A stretch of 64,000 nt of DNA from contig OY759223.1 in the NCBI GenBank assembly GCA_963662175.1, positions 11,324,249 to 11,388,248 on the forward strand. The letters are read 5' to 3'. Position numbers and translations under genes: made by a program. Source of the DNA: Aradus depressus (taxonomy: Eukaryota > Arthropoda > Insecta > Hemiptera > Aradidae). Below, one piece after another: positions 52,090 through 62,185 of this stretch. Under the pieces are notes generated by a model that had not been told where the DNA came from, did not search any database, and saw nothing but the letters and a program-made list of their open reading frames with translations. The number at the start of each line of letters is the position of its first letter. Position 1 is the stretch's first letter.

Positions 52090-52715
52090 GTAGTAGGATT
52101 ATTTGGATTTTAGCATTTGGAAGAGTAAGCGAACTAGGGGATATTTATAGCGTATGGAGGGTTTGAGCCATTTCAACTCCAAGTACTTAAAGCTTCTCTG
52201 AAAACAAATCTGACGTCACACTATTATAATATAATAATATATATTATATACTGAATAATATTTGTATTGTTTAGTATGCAAGTAAAATGAACATGTAAGA
52301 GTGTCCATCTAGACACTACAGTGGCGCAACCCTGTATAATCTAATATTTTTATTTAAATAACTCCCAAAATATGAAGAAAAAAGATAAATTATCTAATAA
52401 ATAGCTGTGTAAAATATATGGTGCAACTATGTATCTTAAATTGGCCAAAAATATGGGTAAACAAAAAAATTAAATGTTTGGTCATGATATTAAAATATAC
52501 CCTGACTTTTTTAATTTATTTTAAAACTTATTCATACAATATATAATAGATATATTATTTTTTAATATGTATGGTACATAAATGAAGACCAGAGGTGGTA
52601 AAATTGATAAGTACATTTTTTTCATATTGTAATGCCATCTAGTGGCACTAAAGGAGTACCTACTTTAATCACCAGAAAGATAAGCCTGTTTACAAACTCA
52701 GTAAAAGTTCAATAT
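52090..52715. other. Intergenic, no feature recognised
   Basis: AT-rich. A short stretch at 52620-52660 ('atgccatctagtggcacta') resembles phrases common in insect repeats. No gene. Confidence 0.35.
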
Positions 52716-52719
52716 TTTT

Positions 52720-53045
52720 TTTACTTCCACAGCTTTATGAGGTATAGGTGAAGTTATGTAATCGATCAAAAATTCATGTTTTTCGACTCTCTGATTGCAA
52801 AAATTAACGATAACTCCCAATAGAATGAATATGACTACAAACAGTTTTATTTGTGTAAAACACATTTGTGTAAAACACGAAAACCCCAATAACTGCCAAT
52901 GTATTGAATATTTCGAAACGAAAATTAGTTTGAGGATTTAAAAGTTCCTGTACAAATCAACTATAGGTTTTTTTTTTTGGCGAATTGTCGATTGATTTTA
53001 GAGGGAGAGCAAAAACTTAATTATTTCATTTATTCCGAGGCTTAC
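52720..53045 (-). repeat. CTTCCCC-end MITE, minus-strand decayed copy
   Basis: 'acttccacagctttatgagg' and 'gaagttatgtaatcgatcaa' are the complement of the MITE's 3' end; 'ataactcccaatagaatgaa' and 'cgattgattttagagggaga' match its middle and start. Confidence 0.6.
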
Positions 53046-53493
53046 TTTTTTTTTAGCCTACCTTTATTTTCTTGTGGTTTACAACTGAATTCATTGCTTA
53101 ATGTAAATTTAAGTGTAATATGAATGGTAAGTAAAAAGTCATGTATGTGCATTGCGAATCTACTTCAAGCAACATAATATTTAAAAAACAATGAGAAACA
53201 ATTTTAGAAGTTTAAAAAATGTTGCAAATACGCCCTCAAGTATATGAAATAGAGGGAAAAATGTTTTGATATGTCACCAAAGATAACAGTGAAAAAATAA
53301 TTAAATATTTCAACTAAAAAATGAAAATATTATTTTGCAAACCGTTGCTAAGCCAACCAAATAGGTATCGTTGGGGAAAAACTATATAAGTCAAAGATAC
53401 TTAACTACTTCTTCAATTTTCATTAAAATTTTAGGAATAATTTTGAAAAAAAGTAGAACTGTCTCCAACTGAAGAAACGTGAACCTTCAAATA

Positions 53494-53874
53494 TATCGCA
53501 CGCTGACTTTAGCAGTGTGACAACTCAAAAATCCTAATTTTCGGGAATATGCGTTCTAAGTTTTTATGAACATTAATGTTATGTGTTGGTGGCAGAAGCT
53601 TAAATAAAATTATGTCATTAATTTATTGGTATACTGTTGGGATGTATCATTCCATACTATGAGACTGACACAAATTTAAAAATCACTGTGCTGCTGTCAC
53701 CCCCTGCGGAAAGTTCCAAAATCAAGTACTGTAACAAACGCTCTCACACGTCTATTACTAACACTATGATAGTGTCATTGCTACAGAATTGTGGATCTCG
53801 TTTTCCTTGATCAGATTAACTCAAAAATATCGGTTTTTGAGTTGTCATACTGCTCAGTCAGCGTGCGATATGTC
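53494..53874. mobile_element. Small DNA element with 45-bp inverted ends
   Basis: The left end 'atcgcacgctgactttagca' and the right end 'actgctcagtcagcgtgcgat' are inverted copies, continuing through 'gtgtgacaactcaaaaa' and 'tttttgagttgtca'. Flanking 'at' on both sides leaves a TA or AT duplication possible. About 380 bp, no coding sequence: a MITE. Confidence 0.75.
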
Positions 53875-53879
53875 AAAAT

Positions 53880-54475
53880 AGTTATCAACAAATGGTAACA
53901 TTGCAAATGAAAAATGTGATTTATTATCTTGTTTCTCCTGTGGTCTTCAAATATTTTGATTAAATATGACAAAAATTACAAGTTTTAAAATATTTTTTTT
54001 TATCTATATAATTGTTATTTATTATAAAATTCTATCCTTGCCTAAATTTATAAAATATAATTTTTTATTTAAATATATTAAGTATATATATATATTTTGT
54101 TAAAAAATGGTTAATATATATTTAGAGAGAAGACATATATACTTTACCAGTCGTATATGGAAGCAAACCTCTACAGAAACAACGAAGCAAATTGTTATGC
54201 TACAGGGAACAAATTATATATGTACTATGATTTATGTTATATTAATTGTTAATAATGTTTTATTTCGTAGTTAACTACTTGTTAATTGTTGTTTTACTAA
54301 CATAGGAGATGAAATTTTAATAAATGTTGCTACTTTCTAAGAAGATATTTGTTTTATTATTATTATCCGAATTGAATTTAATTAATAAATTTCGAAAATG
54401 CATAGTTCAATGGATAATTTATTGTAAATCAGGAAATTACACAACATATTAAATTATGACCATTAATCCAAAATT
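53880..54475. other. Intergenic, AT-rich
   Basis: No feature recognised. Confidence 0.45.
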
Positions 54476-54479
54476 GTAG

Positions 54480-54710
54480 TTTGTCATTTTCAAAGATTTG
54501 GATAACCCAAACCTTCCCCAGACATTTTATCCTCTTAAACCTATCACATTAAGCCTTCCCCGCCATCTGATGAGGAGGTGGCCATCGGATTTGGCTGAAT
54601 TTTCTCAAGTTACAACTTAGTTATTGTACACTAAGCTAACAATTTCGCTTATTGTATTATACAGATTGCAAATTAATAAATTAAAATAAAATATAATAAG
54701 TGAACTGTAT
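54480..54710 (+). repeat. LINE 3' end fragment
   Basis: 'gataacccaaaccttcccc' and 'ttccccgccatctgatgagg' with 'ctgaattttctcaagttaca' resemble the end region of the LINE at 48240-48340 ('cttcacgccgcctgaatagg'). No coding frame is kept. Confidence 0.5.
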
Positions 54711-54714
54711 ACTA

Positions 54715-55590
54715 TATCCATAATTATCCAATTAAAAAATCTTATGTATGATAAATTTCTACAAAATTCATAAAAATAAGAAAAAATGATACAATTTTAC
54801 GATTTTTCCCAACTGCACTTTACAAAAGAGGTATTATGACATTAAATGTGAGGTATTATGACATTAAATTAGGTATTATCAAATGGTAGCATCATATTAC
54901 AATTTTAGAAAAAAAAAAAAAAAAGTATAACTATACTAATATTCGATTCGAAATTTCAAATTGTATAAAATGATTGATTGTGATCAAAAAGATATGGTTT
55001 TAGTGATTACTATAATGATTTCAGTGTAATTATTATAAGTAAAATTACAAATTACCAAAAAAATAAATAACATAAAAAAAAATAATATTATTATTTAATA
55101 ACTAATAAACTGTGAAATATAAAGTTCACAATTTATTACAATTTTCGAAATTAGTAAGCAATTGTGTCCAATATGAAAATATTCTCAATATATAATTAAA
55201 ATTATACTTTATCCAAAATATATAACTGATAACTTCTTTCTCCACCAAGAATTTTGTGGTTTTTGATTGGTTGCTAATAAAGTGATATGGTAGATCCAAA
55301 ATTATAAAGAATAATTGGCCTATCGAAGGATTGTATTGTGAACTATTGTTAGTTCGTCGAAGGATCTGGTCTATCACAACAAGCCAGCAATTATCGACAT
55401 CTGAAATTTAAAAATTTGGCTGGCCGAGCGACAAATTGTTTTAAAGGCAACTTTATGTTATATTTTCCCCCTGAAAAAATCACTTATTGTATTGTCATTT
55501 AGATAGGGCGACCAGGTTTTTAAAAGACAATCCGATGACACTTTGAATTATATGGAAAAAAGCATAAATTAACGAGAAAAAAAGATTTTA
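54715..55590. other. Intergenic, AT-rich
   Basis: A short direct duplication 'gaggtattatgacattaaat' at 54827 and 54850. No gene seen. Confidence 0.45.
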
Positions 55591-55593
55591 TTA

Positions 55594-55990
55594 TTTTAGG
55601 CTAGCCGGCTTTTGAGGTTGTCTTCATCATCAGGCAGTCTGGAAAAACCAAATTACATTTTTTTTTAAGTAAGTGAATAAATAATATATAATTCTCCAAT
55701 AAACAAAAAACGTATATAGCTATATAAAAATTAACAATTTAATATTTCATTGATGGAGACAGATACATTATTCCTGTTCCCCATCTGAGTCACAACTGGC
55801 CTAATTTTGTATAGTTATATACATTTTTTATTTATTTGAGAATTTTATTATTTTTATTCACTTACTCTTAAAAAAAAATTGCTAAAAATGTTGTTTCAAA
55901 AGTTGCTTTAAGAGACGGCCTGATAATGAGGGCAACTTCGAAAGCCAGATAGAACAAAATAATAAAATCTGTGAGGTCATCCTACATTTT
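55594..55990. repeat. Penelope-like foldback (family C)
   Basis: Outer inverted flanks ('gattttattattttaggcta' at 55584 and its approximate complement at 55955-55975) enclose two opposed motif copies: 55597-55636 (minus) and about 55917-55952 (plus, CUGAUAA core, stem GAGG/CUUC with a GCAA loop). The interior is AT-rich with 'aagtaagtgaataa' mirrored at 55850. Confidence 0.6.
55597..55636 (-). ncRNA. Hammerhead-like motif (family C)
   Basis: On the minus strand: CUGAUGA (633-627), U, stem GAAG/CCUC with one mismatch (625-614), AAAA in place of GAAA (613-610), the 8-base palindrome AGCCGGCU (610-603), A at 602, then GC (601-600), which pairs with the GC before the core. It has the longest helix III palindrome of the set, but the G of GAAA is lost, so this copy should be inactive. 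Confidence 0.3.
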
Positions 55991-56352
55991 TATTTAAATA
56001 TCATACTACAATTGATAATATTGTATCTAAAAATTGTACAACATTAATATATCTATTGTGTGTTTATGTCTGACTATAGGTTCTAATTCTAACCAGAGGA
56101 AACATAGTGTTTTTGGAATAGGTCCCATTATGTCATATTTTCATTGTTAAAAATCATTCTACAATGTATAATATGGTATCTAAAAATTGCTCAACAATAA
56201 TTTATCTATTGTATGTTTACATCTGAGTATAGGTTCTAATACTAGCCATAGGAAATCATCACATAAATAAAAAATAATGTTATGTTTACAGCTCACGTAA
56301 ATCATACATAAGACCAAAATTACTTTTTTTATTTTTATTATTTGATTTATAT

Positions 56353-59300
56353 TTAATTTTTCTTGTCATGTAGTCCAGAGTTTTGAAGTGTGTCTTTTTT
56401 CTGGTCAAACCTATGTGAGCCAGGACCACGGGATGAATCGCCTTCCATACCTGAAACAACAATAATATTAAATTAATAGGTTTTTGGAATTTCCAAAAAA
56501 AAAAAAAAATATATAAGGCCAGGAACAAATTTAATAAGGAACGTTTTGGGTAAGAATCAATTTTTCGATAGAAATAAACTTTTTATGCTTAGATCAAGTA
56601 AAGAACTTTTTTTTTTTTTGGTTTTAAAAGAGGCCTTGCGTTGCAGCAACATCACCCAGTCTACGTTTAGTCAAAGCTCGGGATCATTACATTGCCTGTT
56701 TCTGCTCCCGCTAGGAGCCGACGAATCGGCAGAACATCGGGTAGTCAGTTTCCGTCACCATCTGCCGTAGATCCAGTCCCAAATACGATCTTGTCCCATG
56801 AATCAACTCCACCCTAGCTTGGTCGTACAGCGGACATTCGAGGACCACATGTTCTGCAGTCTCGATACCACCACACGAACAGTTCGGGGTGTTCTTCCTG
56901 TGAAAGAAGAACAGCTTGGAGTTGAAATCACCATGATCAACGTTGTTGCCATTTTTCCACAATCCAATTCTGAACGATGTCCTTGCAGCGCTAGTACCTG
57001 TAGCGCAGCTGTAGAGACAGTACGATAAGCCCTTGTAACACCAAATAAAGAACTAAAAAAATGTGTTTCAAAACGTTATTTCAGGATGGTTTTCGGAGTT
57101 TATCTCGCAAACCACGAGATCAGGAAGTCATCCAAGCATAATGATCAACGTTGTTGCCATTTTTCCTGATGTATATTTTTACGTATGATTTCATTATTTG
57201 TATAATTAACATACCTATGTTCAGTTTCAATATTCCATTCAGTGTTATGTTTCTAACCAATAAAGGTTTATTTATATAAATATGTAAATATTTACAATAT
57301 TTAGTACACAATATTTTCATTATCCAATTCTGGCCTATGATGCCCACTATTTTTTTTTAGCAGAGTTGCTCTGCCTTTGCTATTCATGAGGCTTATTTTA
57401 TTTTGCAGCTACGACGATTGATGAGAATCATCCACAATTGCTTGGCGGCAATGATTTTCATAAAAGTACTTTTTTATAATTAAGTGAACATCACATGGTA
57501 AAGTTTTACAACTGTGTTGTTAATATGGTTTAAGTTAAACAAGAATTATAAAGTGACGGTTACCCTCTTTCTGAACGAATGTCTTGCCTGGCAGAAGTCC
57601 CAGACTCTGTCTGGCTGTTTCCACCAACTCTGGGTGCTGAGTCAACACATCCGAAAGTGAAGCGATCACTACATCTGGAAGAAACAAAATAATGAGGGTA
57701 AATAAATTGAGATAGTAATTCCGTGTAAGGATTAGCAGGCAGTTTCTTGGGTCTCGACACCGCCTGTCATGATAAGGGACATATTGAAAACAAAAAATAT
57801 TTATCTATACATGTGAAATTAAATTACAGTAAAGAAGAGAAAATATTTTATTAATAGCCAAGTAAAATGATACTTGCATTATTTGATATTTTTTTCTAAA
57901 TCTTGTTTAGATTACTTAAATACAATTTTTACACAAGGAGACATCTTACCAAGAACTTTTTTTTCAAGAGACCTTGATATTCTTCCTGATTGGGCTTCAT
58001 TTTCAAGGAAATCTGTAAATTTCTGGAGGGCATTTTGTGTTTCAACACTTCCTAAAAAAAAAAGACATAATTTAATTAAATTCAAACTAAATGGGAACAG
58101 AGAAAAAAAAAAAAAAAAAAAAAAAAAAAGCTTTCTATAATAAATTAATTAGTGTATGCATTTTGAAATAAGACAAATCAAAATTAAACCTCTCAGGTTT
58201 CACACAACTCAGTCCTGTTTTTAAAACAATTGTACCAGAACTGACAGAAAATAAAAAGTAAGGATATATTGACAATAATAGTGAATAATCTATTATTTGA
58301 ATAGTAAATACTTATTAAATAATATTTTTACACAATTTTTCATTTTTTCCATCTCTAAATATGTACTTTTTATTTTATGTAAATCAAATAACGCTATGGG
58401 CGACGGTAGCTCAGTGGTATGCATGCTTGCTTTCTGAGCTTAAGATCGTGCGTTCGAAACACGACCGAGGCCCTTAGTTTATTTTATCTGGGAGATAAAA
58501 TAAACTTAAGCACACCGTCCTTCATATGGGACGTTAAGCAATGGTCCCGAGCCTGTACAATGTCAGGTACTCGTTAAAGACCCCTACTCTAGGGGAAGAA
58601 AAATTTAGGGTTGGCAAAATTTAGGACTCCCACAGTAGAGTCGGGCTCATGTCCACCAGAGTGACGAAAGAGCGCTCTGGTAGTAGACGATATGACCTCG
58701 TAGTTAAAACCCGGGCATGAGTCATAAAACCTAACCTATAAAGCATCTTGGCGTAGTCGTATATTAAAAGAGGGCTAGGCTATTGAGTAAACATTTATAA
58801 GTAAAAGTAAAAATGAGAAAAATTTAATAAAAGTACTGGTTTTCAAAGGATTTTTTAGTCAATTTTATGGAACCTAATCACTTAGCGGAATCAAAAAACA
58901 GGTTTAGATTACAGGAGAGGATTGTGAAGAAATCTGATGTGATGAAAAATTGAGATTTGTTAAGATTCAGCACCACAAAAATATGAACAAACAGAAAACA
59001 TTTTGAAAAAGTTTTTGATGACTTGAATTTTGCAGGCCTGTGTAATGTATGTTAACACAGTCCCTGAAGAAGGCACACTTAGTGTCGAAACCTTGGCAGA
59101 AATTGTATGAATTAGTTTCTATCGTTCGATCTCCTCTCTCGCCGTAGAGTTTAAGTCAGTTGGTATACAATTTATTCTAGTTGACATACAATTTACATGA
59201 AAGTTCTGTTTACCTCTTAACAATGACTGTTTGAACATGATCTTAGCCAGCTGGTATATAACTTCTTCTAGGGAGTACTCATTGTACAGCATGTCGGCCA

Positions 59301-60006
59301 TTTTGAGTCGTTCAATCAAGTCTTCATAGTCGTCATCACTGAGGCTCTGCAGAGCTGAAACAGAAATGAAAACACATTTAAAATGAATAGGTAATCCATA
59401 ATATCTCCCTCGCTACGATACCTCCTGAAGGATGATACGTCAGACAGTCATGAAGTTATGACCGAAGACTATCTGCCTTAAGCCTCAAGCCCCAAAAGCC
59501 AAACAGACGGCTCTCCGTTCACTGTATTAAGTGTAACTTAATTTTACTGTGATATTATGAACATGATAAAGTCTTCAGTAAATCACCGGCAATGTACTTC
59601 ACCAAAACGATGTAATCAATTAATTTTTCGCTGCCCCTCCAAGACCAATGGACCGTTTGGGATAAAAATCTATATTTGACTTACTAAATAGTTCTTAAAC
59701 TAAATTTTCTGTCGATAAATTCATTACATCGACATTTATTTGGGTTTTATTAAAAGTTTCCACAATATCTTAGCTTTTCTCAACTTAAAAGTTGTCAATT
59801 GTTCATAGTTAATGTGGGCTGATGCTATTATTTTAATTACCTACGTATTAATGTTTATAAGTAGACAATTTGAAATTTCTAAAAACTACTTTACGACAGT
59901 TGTACTTACTTTGCGCATCCTGATAGTCGGCTTTTTTATTGAAATTTTCTCTTATTTGCTGTCGAATTTCAGACATCTCAGCGCCAATAGGAATCTTATT
60001 TTCTTG
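56353..60006 (-). CDS. Unrecognised helical acidic protein, last five exons
   Basis: Five minus-strand exons join in phase with good borders: 59910-60006, 59214-59354, 57950-58051, 57564-57674 and 56353-56450 (stop TAA at 56353-56355). Donors are GTAAGT, GTAAAC, GTAAGA, GTAACC. The joined part is 182 residues. Order of features: a lysine/glutamine-rich start (QENKIPIGAEMSEIRQQIRE), an acidic turn (SLSDDDYEDLIERLKMADML), a helix with 'EYSLEEVIYQLAKIMFKQSL', 'SVETQNALQKFTDFLENEA', 'SRSLEKKVLDVVIASLSDVL', 'TQHPELVETARQSLGLLPGK', and a polar Ser/Gly/Lys-rich tail. No membrane segment is seen in this part. The repeated amphipathic helices suggest a helical-repeat or chaperone-like fold, which is inference. 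The first visible exon starts in phase 0, so an upstream exon carries the start. A phase-0 signal-peptide exon exists at 62035-62157 but on the other strand. I do not recognise the family. Confidence 0.7.
56530..57130 (-). pseudogene. LINE C-terminal fragment inserted in an older repeat
   Basis: The minus frame 56711-56962 codes 'GNNVDHGDFNSKLFFFHRK', the zinc-binding 'CSCGGIETAEHVVLECPLYD' and 'QARVELIHGTRSYLGLDLRQ', the C-terminal CCHC-like region of R1/Jockey-group LINEs. The frame continues upstream to about 57030. The flanks 56530-56600 and 57055-57130 match the two halves of the repeat at 42590-42780, so the LINE fragment was inserted into a copy of that repeat. It lies in the intron before the last exon of the minus-strand gene. 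Confidence 0.72.
58399..58738 (+). repeat. tRNA-derived SINE, full length
   Basis: A complete plus-strand copy: A-box region 'cggtagctcagtggtatgca', B box 'gcgttcgaaacacgaccg', the whole body and the 3' end 'cataaaacctaacctata'. It is the best plus-strand reference copy in the window, lying in an intron of the minus-strand gene. Confidence 0.92.
59061..59100 (+). ncRNA. Hammerhead-like motif (family F), second copy
   Basis: CUGAAGA, one A, stem GGCAC/GUGUC with loop ACUUA, then GAAAC. Compared with 44158-44200 the stem sequence differs but still pairs. 'ttggcagaaatt' follows in both copies. Confidence 0.3.
59575..59760 (+). repeat. CTTCCCC-end MITE, 5' half
   Basis: 'aatcaccggcaatgtacttc' then 'aattaatttttcgctgcccc' and 'aattttctgtcgataaattc' match the first half of the MITE; cut at about 59745. 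Confidence 0.68.
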
Positions 60007-60145
60007 CTGAAAAAAATAAAATAAAATAAATATTAGAAAAAACCGAAACTCTTCTAAAATAAAGTTGTATTGAAGGGTTTATTAGTTATTAATATTTTTA
60101 TTATTTATAATGAAGTTTAGATTATATACATATATTTTTAATTTA

Positions 60146-60320
60146 TAGTTAGTTTAGTTATTATGACTCTTTAATTAATTTTCATTCATCTAGGGTAGGG
60201 GTCTTTAATGAGTACCTGACATCGTACTCATCGCTTAACGTCTCATCCGAAGGACGGCGAGCTTAAGTTTATTTTAACTACCAGATAAAATAAATTAAGG
60301 GCCTCGGTCGGCGCCCTTTT
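60146..60320 (-). repeat. tRNA-derived SINE, internally deleted
   Basis: Minus-strand copy retaining 'gagggtctttaat'-type body and 'ggcctcggtcggcgcccttt'. The whole GAGCGCTCT segment and the tRNA-like head are deleted. Confidence 0.68.
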
Positions 60321-60324
60321 TTTA

Positions 60325-61255
60325 ATTTATATAAAGTTTGTTTCGAATATATTTACATAAGACAACCTTGAAGAAGAATGTTCCTTAAAAATACATTTAT
60401 GAAAATAAAAAAAAAATATATATAACAAATCATTTAATTAAAAATAAATGCTACCTGCTTAAGAGAAAAGTTAAAAAGAAAAAAAGTTAATGAAAACAGA
60501 AAAAAATAAAAAGATAAAGGACTGGGGCATTTAAGAAGATAAATTAGTAGTTAGAGTTCAACATAAATTAAGTTGAATTATGGACCTAACATTTTTATGT
60601 TTCCCCAGAGTTTTTTCTATTTCTTTAAAACAAATCGTAGTCTAGTAGATGCTGAATTTCCAAGTTTTCATGAATTTGGAAAATGGAGGTGTCCAGTAGC
60701 TTGCGACCATTTAATTGGAGTTTGTTTGGAGTTACGGCAACAAGAAGAATAGAATGCGCCACTGTACCTGAAGAAGGAAATAAATAGTTTCCGAAACGTT
60801 GCCCAAATATTGAGTTTTCATTTACACGACAGAACCTCGAATCCATTCTACATGGAAAATGATCGTTCTCCAGAATACTTACTAAAACTACTTAAATAAA
60901 TGCGTAAAATTATATGAATTACTTCTCGTCCCACCGCTTCGGTGCAGCAGTAATTTTTCCTATACAGGTCTTTCAGTGCAGTCCCCGGAGAAAAGAGAAA
61001 CCACTTGATTTTAATTTTTAGTCGTCCCTCACATTTAGGCGCCAAAGACCCGGGCCTCGCGGACCTAAGCCAAAATCCGTGGCTGTACAACGGTAGAACC
61101 TTGCCTTACTGAGGGTCAAAATTGTAATCTTCCGTATAAAAATTACATTTAACAAAATAAGTGGCGAATAAATTTTGAAAAAGTGCCGTAATGAGACTAT
61201 TTGCTACATGAAAAATGAATACTTTCAAAAAAATTACATTTTCAATAAACACGAT
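60325..61255. other. Flank of the unrecognised gene, mostly AT-rich
   Basis: 60845-61130 is less AT-rich and open on the minus strand, with no recognised protein. 60600-60850 is repeat-like and holds the family E motif. I looked here for the upstream exon of the 56353-60006 gene and found none with fitting borders. Confidence 0.3.
60768..60800 (+). ncRNA. Hammerhead-like motif (family E)
   Basis: CUGAAGA (768-774), A, a perfect 5-bp stem GGAAA/UUUCC (776-780 with 788-792) with a 7-base loop, GAAA (793-796), palindrome ACGU (796-799), U at 800. The outer flanks pair at only one base, so helix I is lost or was never there. Confidence 0.3.
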
Positions 61256-61257
61256 TT

Positions 61258-61710
61258 AAATAAGCACGCCGTCCTTCGGATGGGACGTTAAGCGATGGTC
61301 CCGAGCCTGTACGATGTCAGGTACTCGTTAAAGATCCCCTAACCTAGGTGAATAAAAATTTAGGGTAGGCAAAATTTAGGACTCCCATAGTAGAGTCCTA
61401 ACCTAACCTATTGTTAGTATCTCAAGATCGCGGGCTCGAAACCTAGCCGAGGCCCATCGTTTCTTTTTATCTGGTAGGTGAAAAAACCTTGAGAACGCCG
61501 TCCTTCGGATGGGACGGTAAGTAATGATCCCGAGCCTGTATAATGTCAGATACTTGTTAAAGACCCCTACCCTAGGTGAATAAACCTAGGTAAGAAACAT
61601 TTAGATCTCCCATAGTAGAGTGGCGCTCATGACTACCAGAGCGACGAAAGAGTGCTCTGTTTGTAGGCGATATGAGTTGTTATAGCTGGGGCATGAGTCA
61701 TAATAACTAA
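61258..61710 (+). repeat. Two tRNA-derived SINE copies in tandem
   Basis: 61258-61408 is a headless copy ('aagcacgccgtccttcggat') that jumps from 'tagtagagtc' straight to 'ctaacctaacctatt'. 61417-61710 follows with the B box 'gggctcgaaacc', a full body and the end 'catgagtcataataact'. Confidence 0.78.
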
Positions 61711-61711
61711 T

Positions 61712-61762
61712 ATAAAAATCATATGTTAAAGTTATTGTAATAACTTTAACATATGATTTTAT
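61712..61762. repeat. Perfect 22-bp inverted repeat (hairpin)
   Basis: 'aaaatcatatgttaaagtta' and its complement are separated by only a few bases. It starts immediately after the SINE end at 61710. The low-complexity flanks allow no further call. Confidence 0.8.
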
Positions 61763-62034
61763 AACAAAATATCAATATATATGATAACTTCATCATATAT
61801 ACATCATATGTTCTCATTTCCTACTATTTTTCTCGTTTTAATTCACTTGAAATGTTATTTTTTTATAGTTTAAAACTAGGTTTAGGATTTATTTTTTAAA
61901 TAGGGAATGTCATATTGATAACCAGATTGTAAAATATTCATCAGTTTGTAAGTTTTTGTAAACATTAATTTCCAGTGTAGAATATATGAACTTCTTATCA
62001 AAAAATGCAGCATTTGATGTGATTTCCTTTGTAG

Positions 62035-62157
62035 ATGAACAGAATCCTTGTGGTTTGTCTTTGTGTCTACGGCGGGGTCAGTTTTCCATACTTGGAAGAC
62101 GATGATACTATATATTCGAGTGATGAAGAAGAGGAAAAACCGCACAGAGGCGAACAG
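62035..62157 (+). CDS. Signal-peptide exon of an unrecognised secretory protein
   Basis: A TTTGTAG acceptor directly abuts the ATG at 62035. The exon codes 41 residues and ends in phase 0 before a GTTGAA donor, which is weak. The first 17 residues (MNRILVVCLCVYGGVSF) form a typical signal peptide. An acidic, serine-containing stretch follows (EDDDTIYSSDEEEEKPHRG). This points to a secreted or ER-lumen protein. No continuing exon was found on the plus strand before 64000. The reading frame does not look like chance in such AT-rich DNA, but one exon alone is weak proof. Confidence 0.5.
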
Positions 62158-62185
62158 GTTGAAAAATTTAATTTTCTTTTAATTT

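Noticed and set aside
58399..58470. tRNA-gene-like sequence with A and B boxes, also at 8526, 21965, 25986 and 28937
   Set aside because: The same head is followed by the same non-tRNA body at each site, acceptor-stem pairing is poor, and one copy has a 15/16-base target duplication. These are SINE heads, not tRNA genes.
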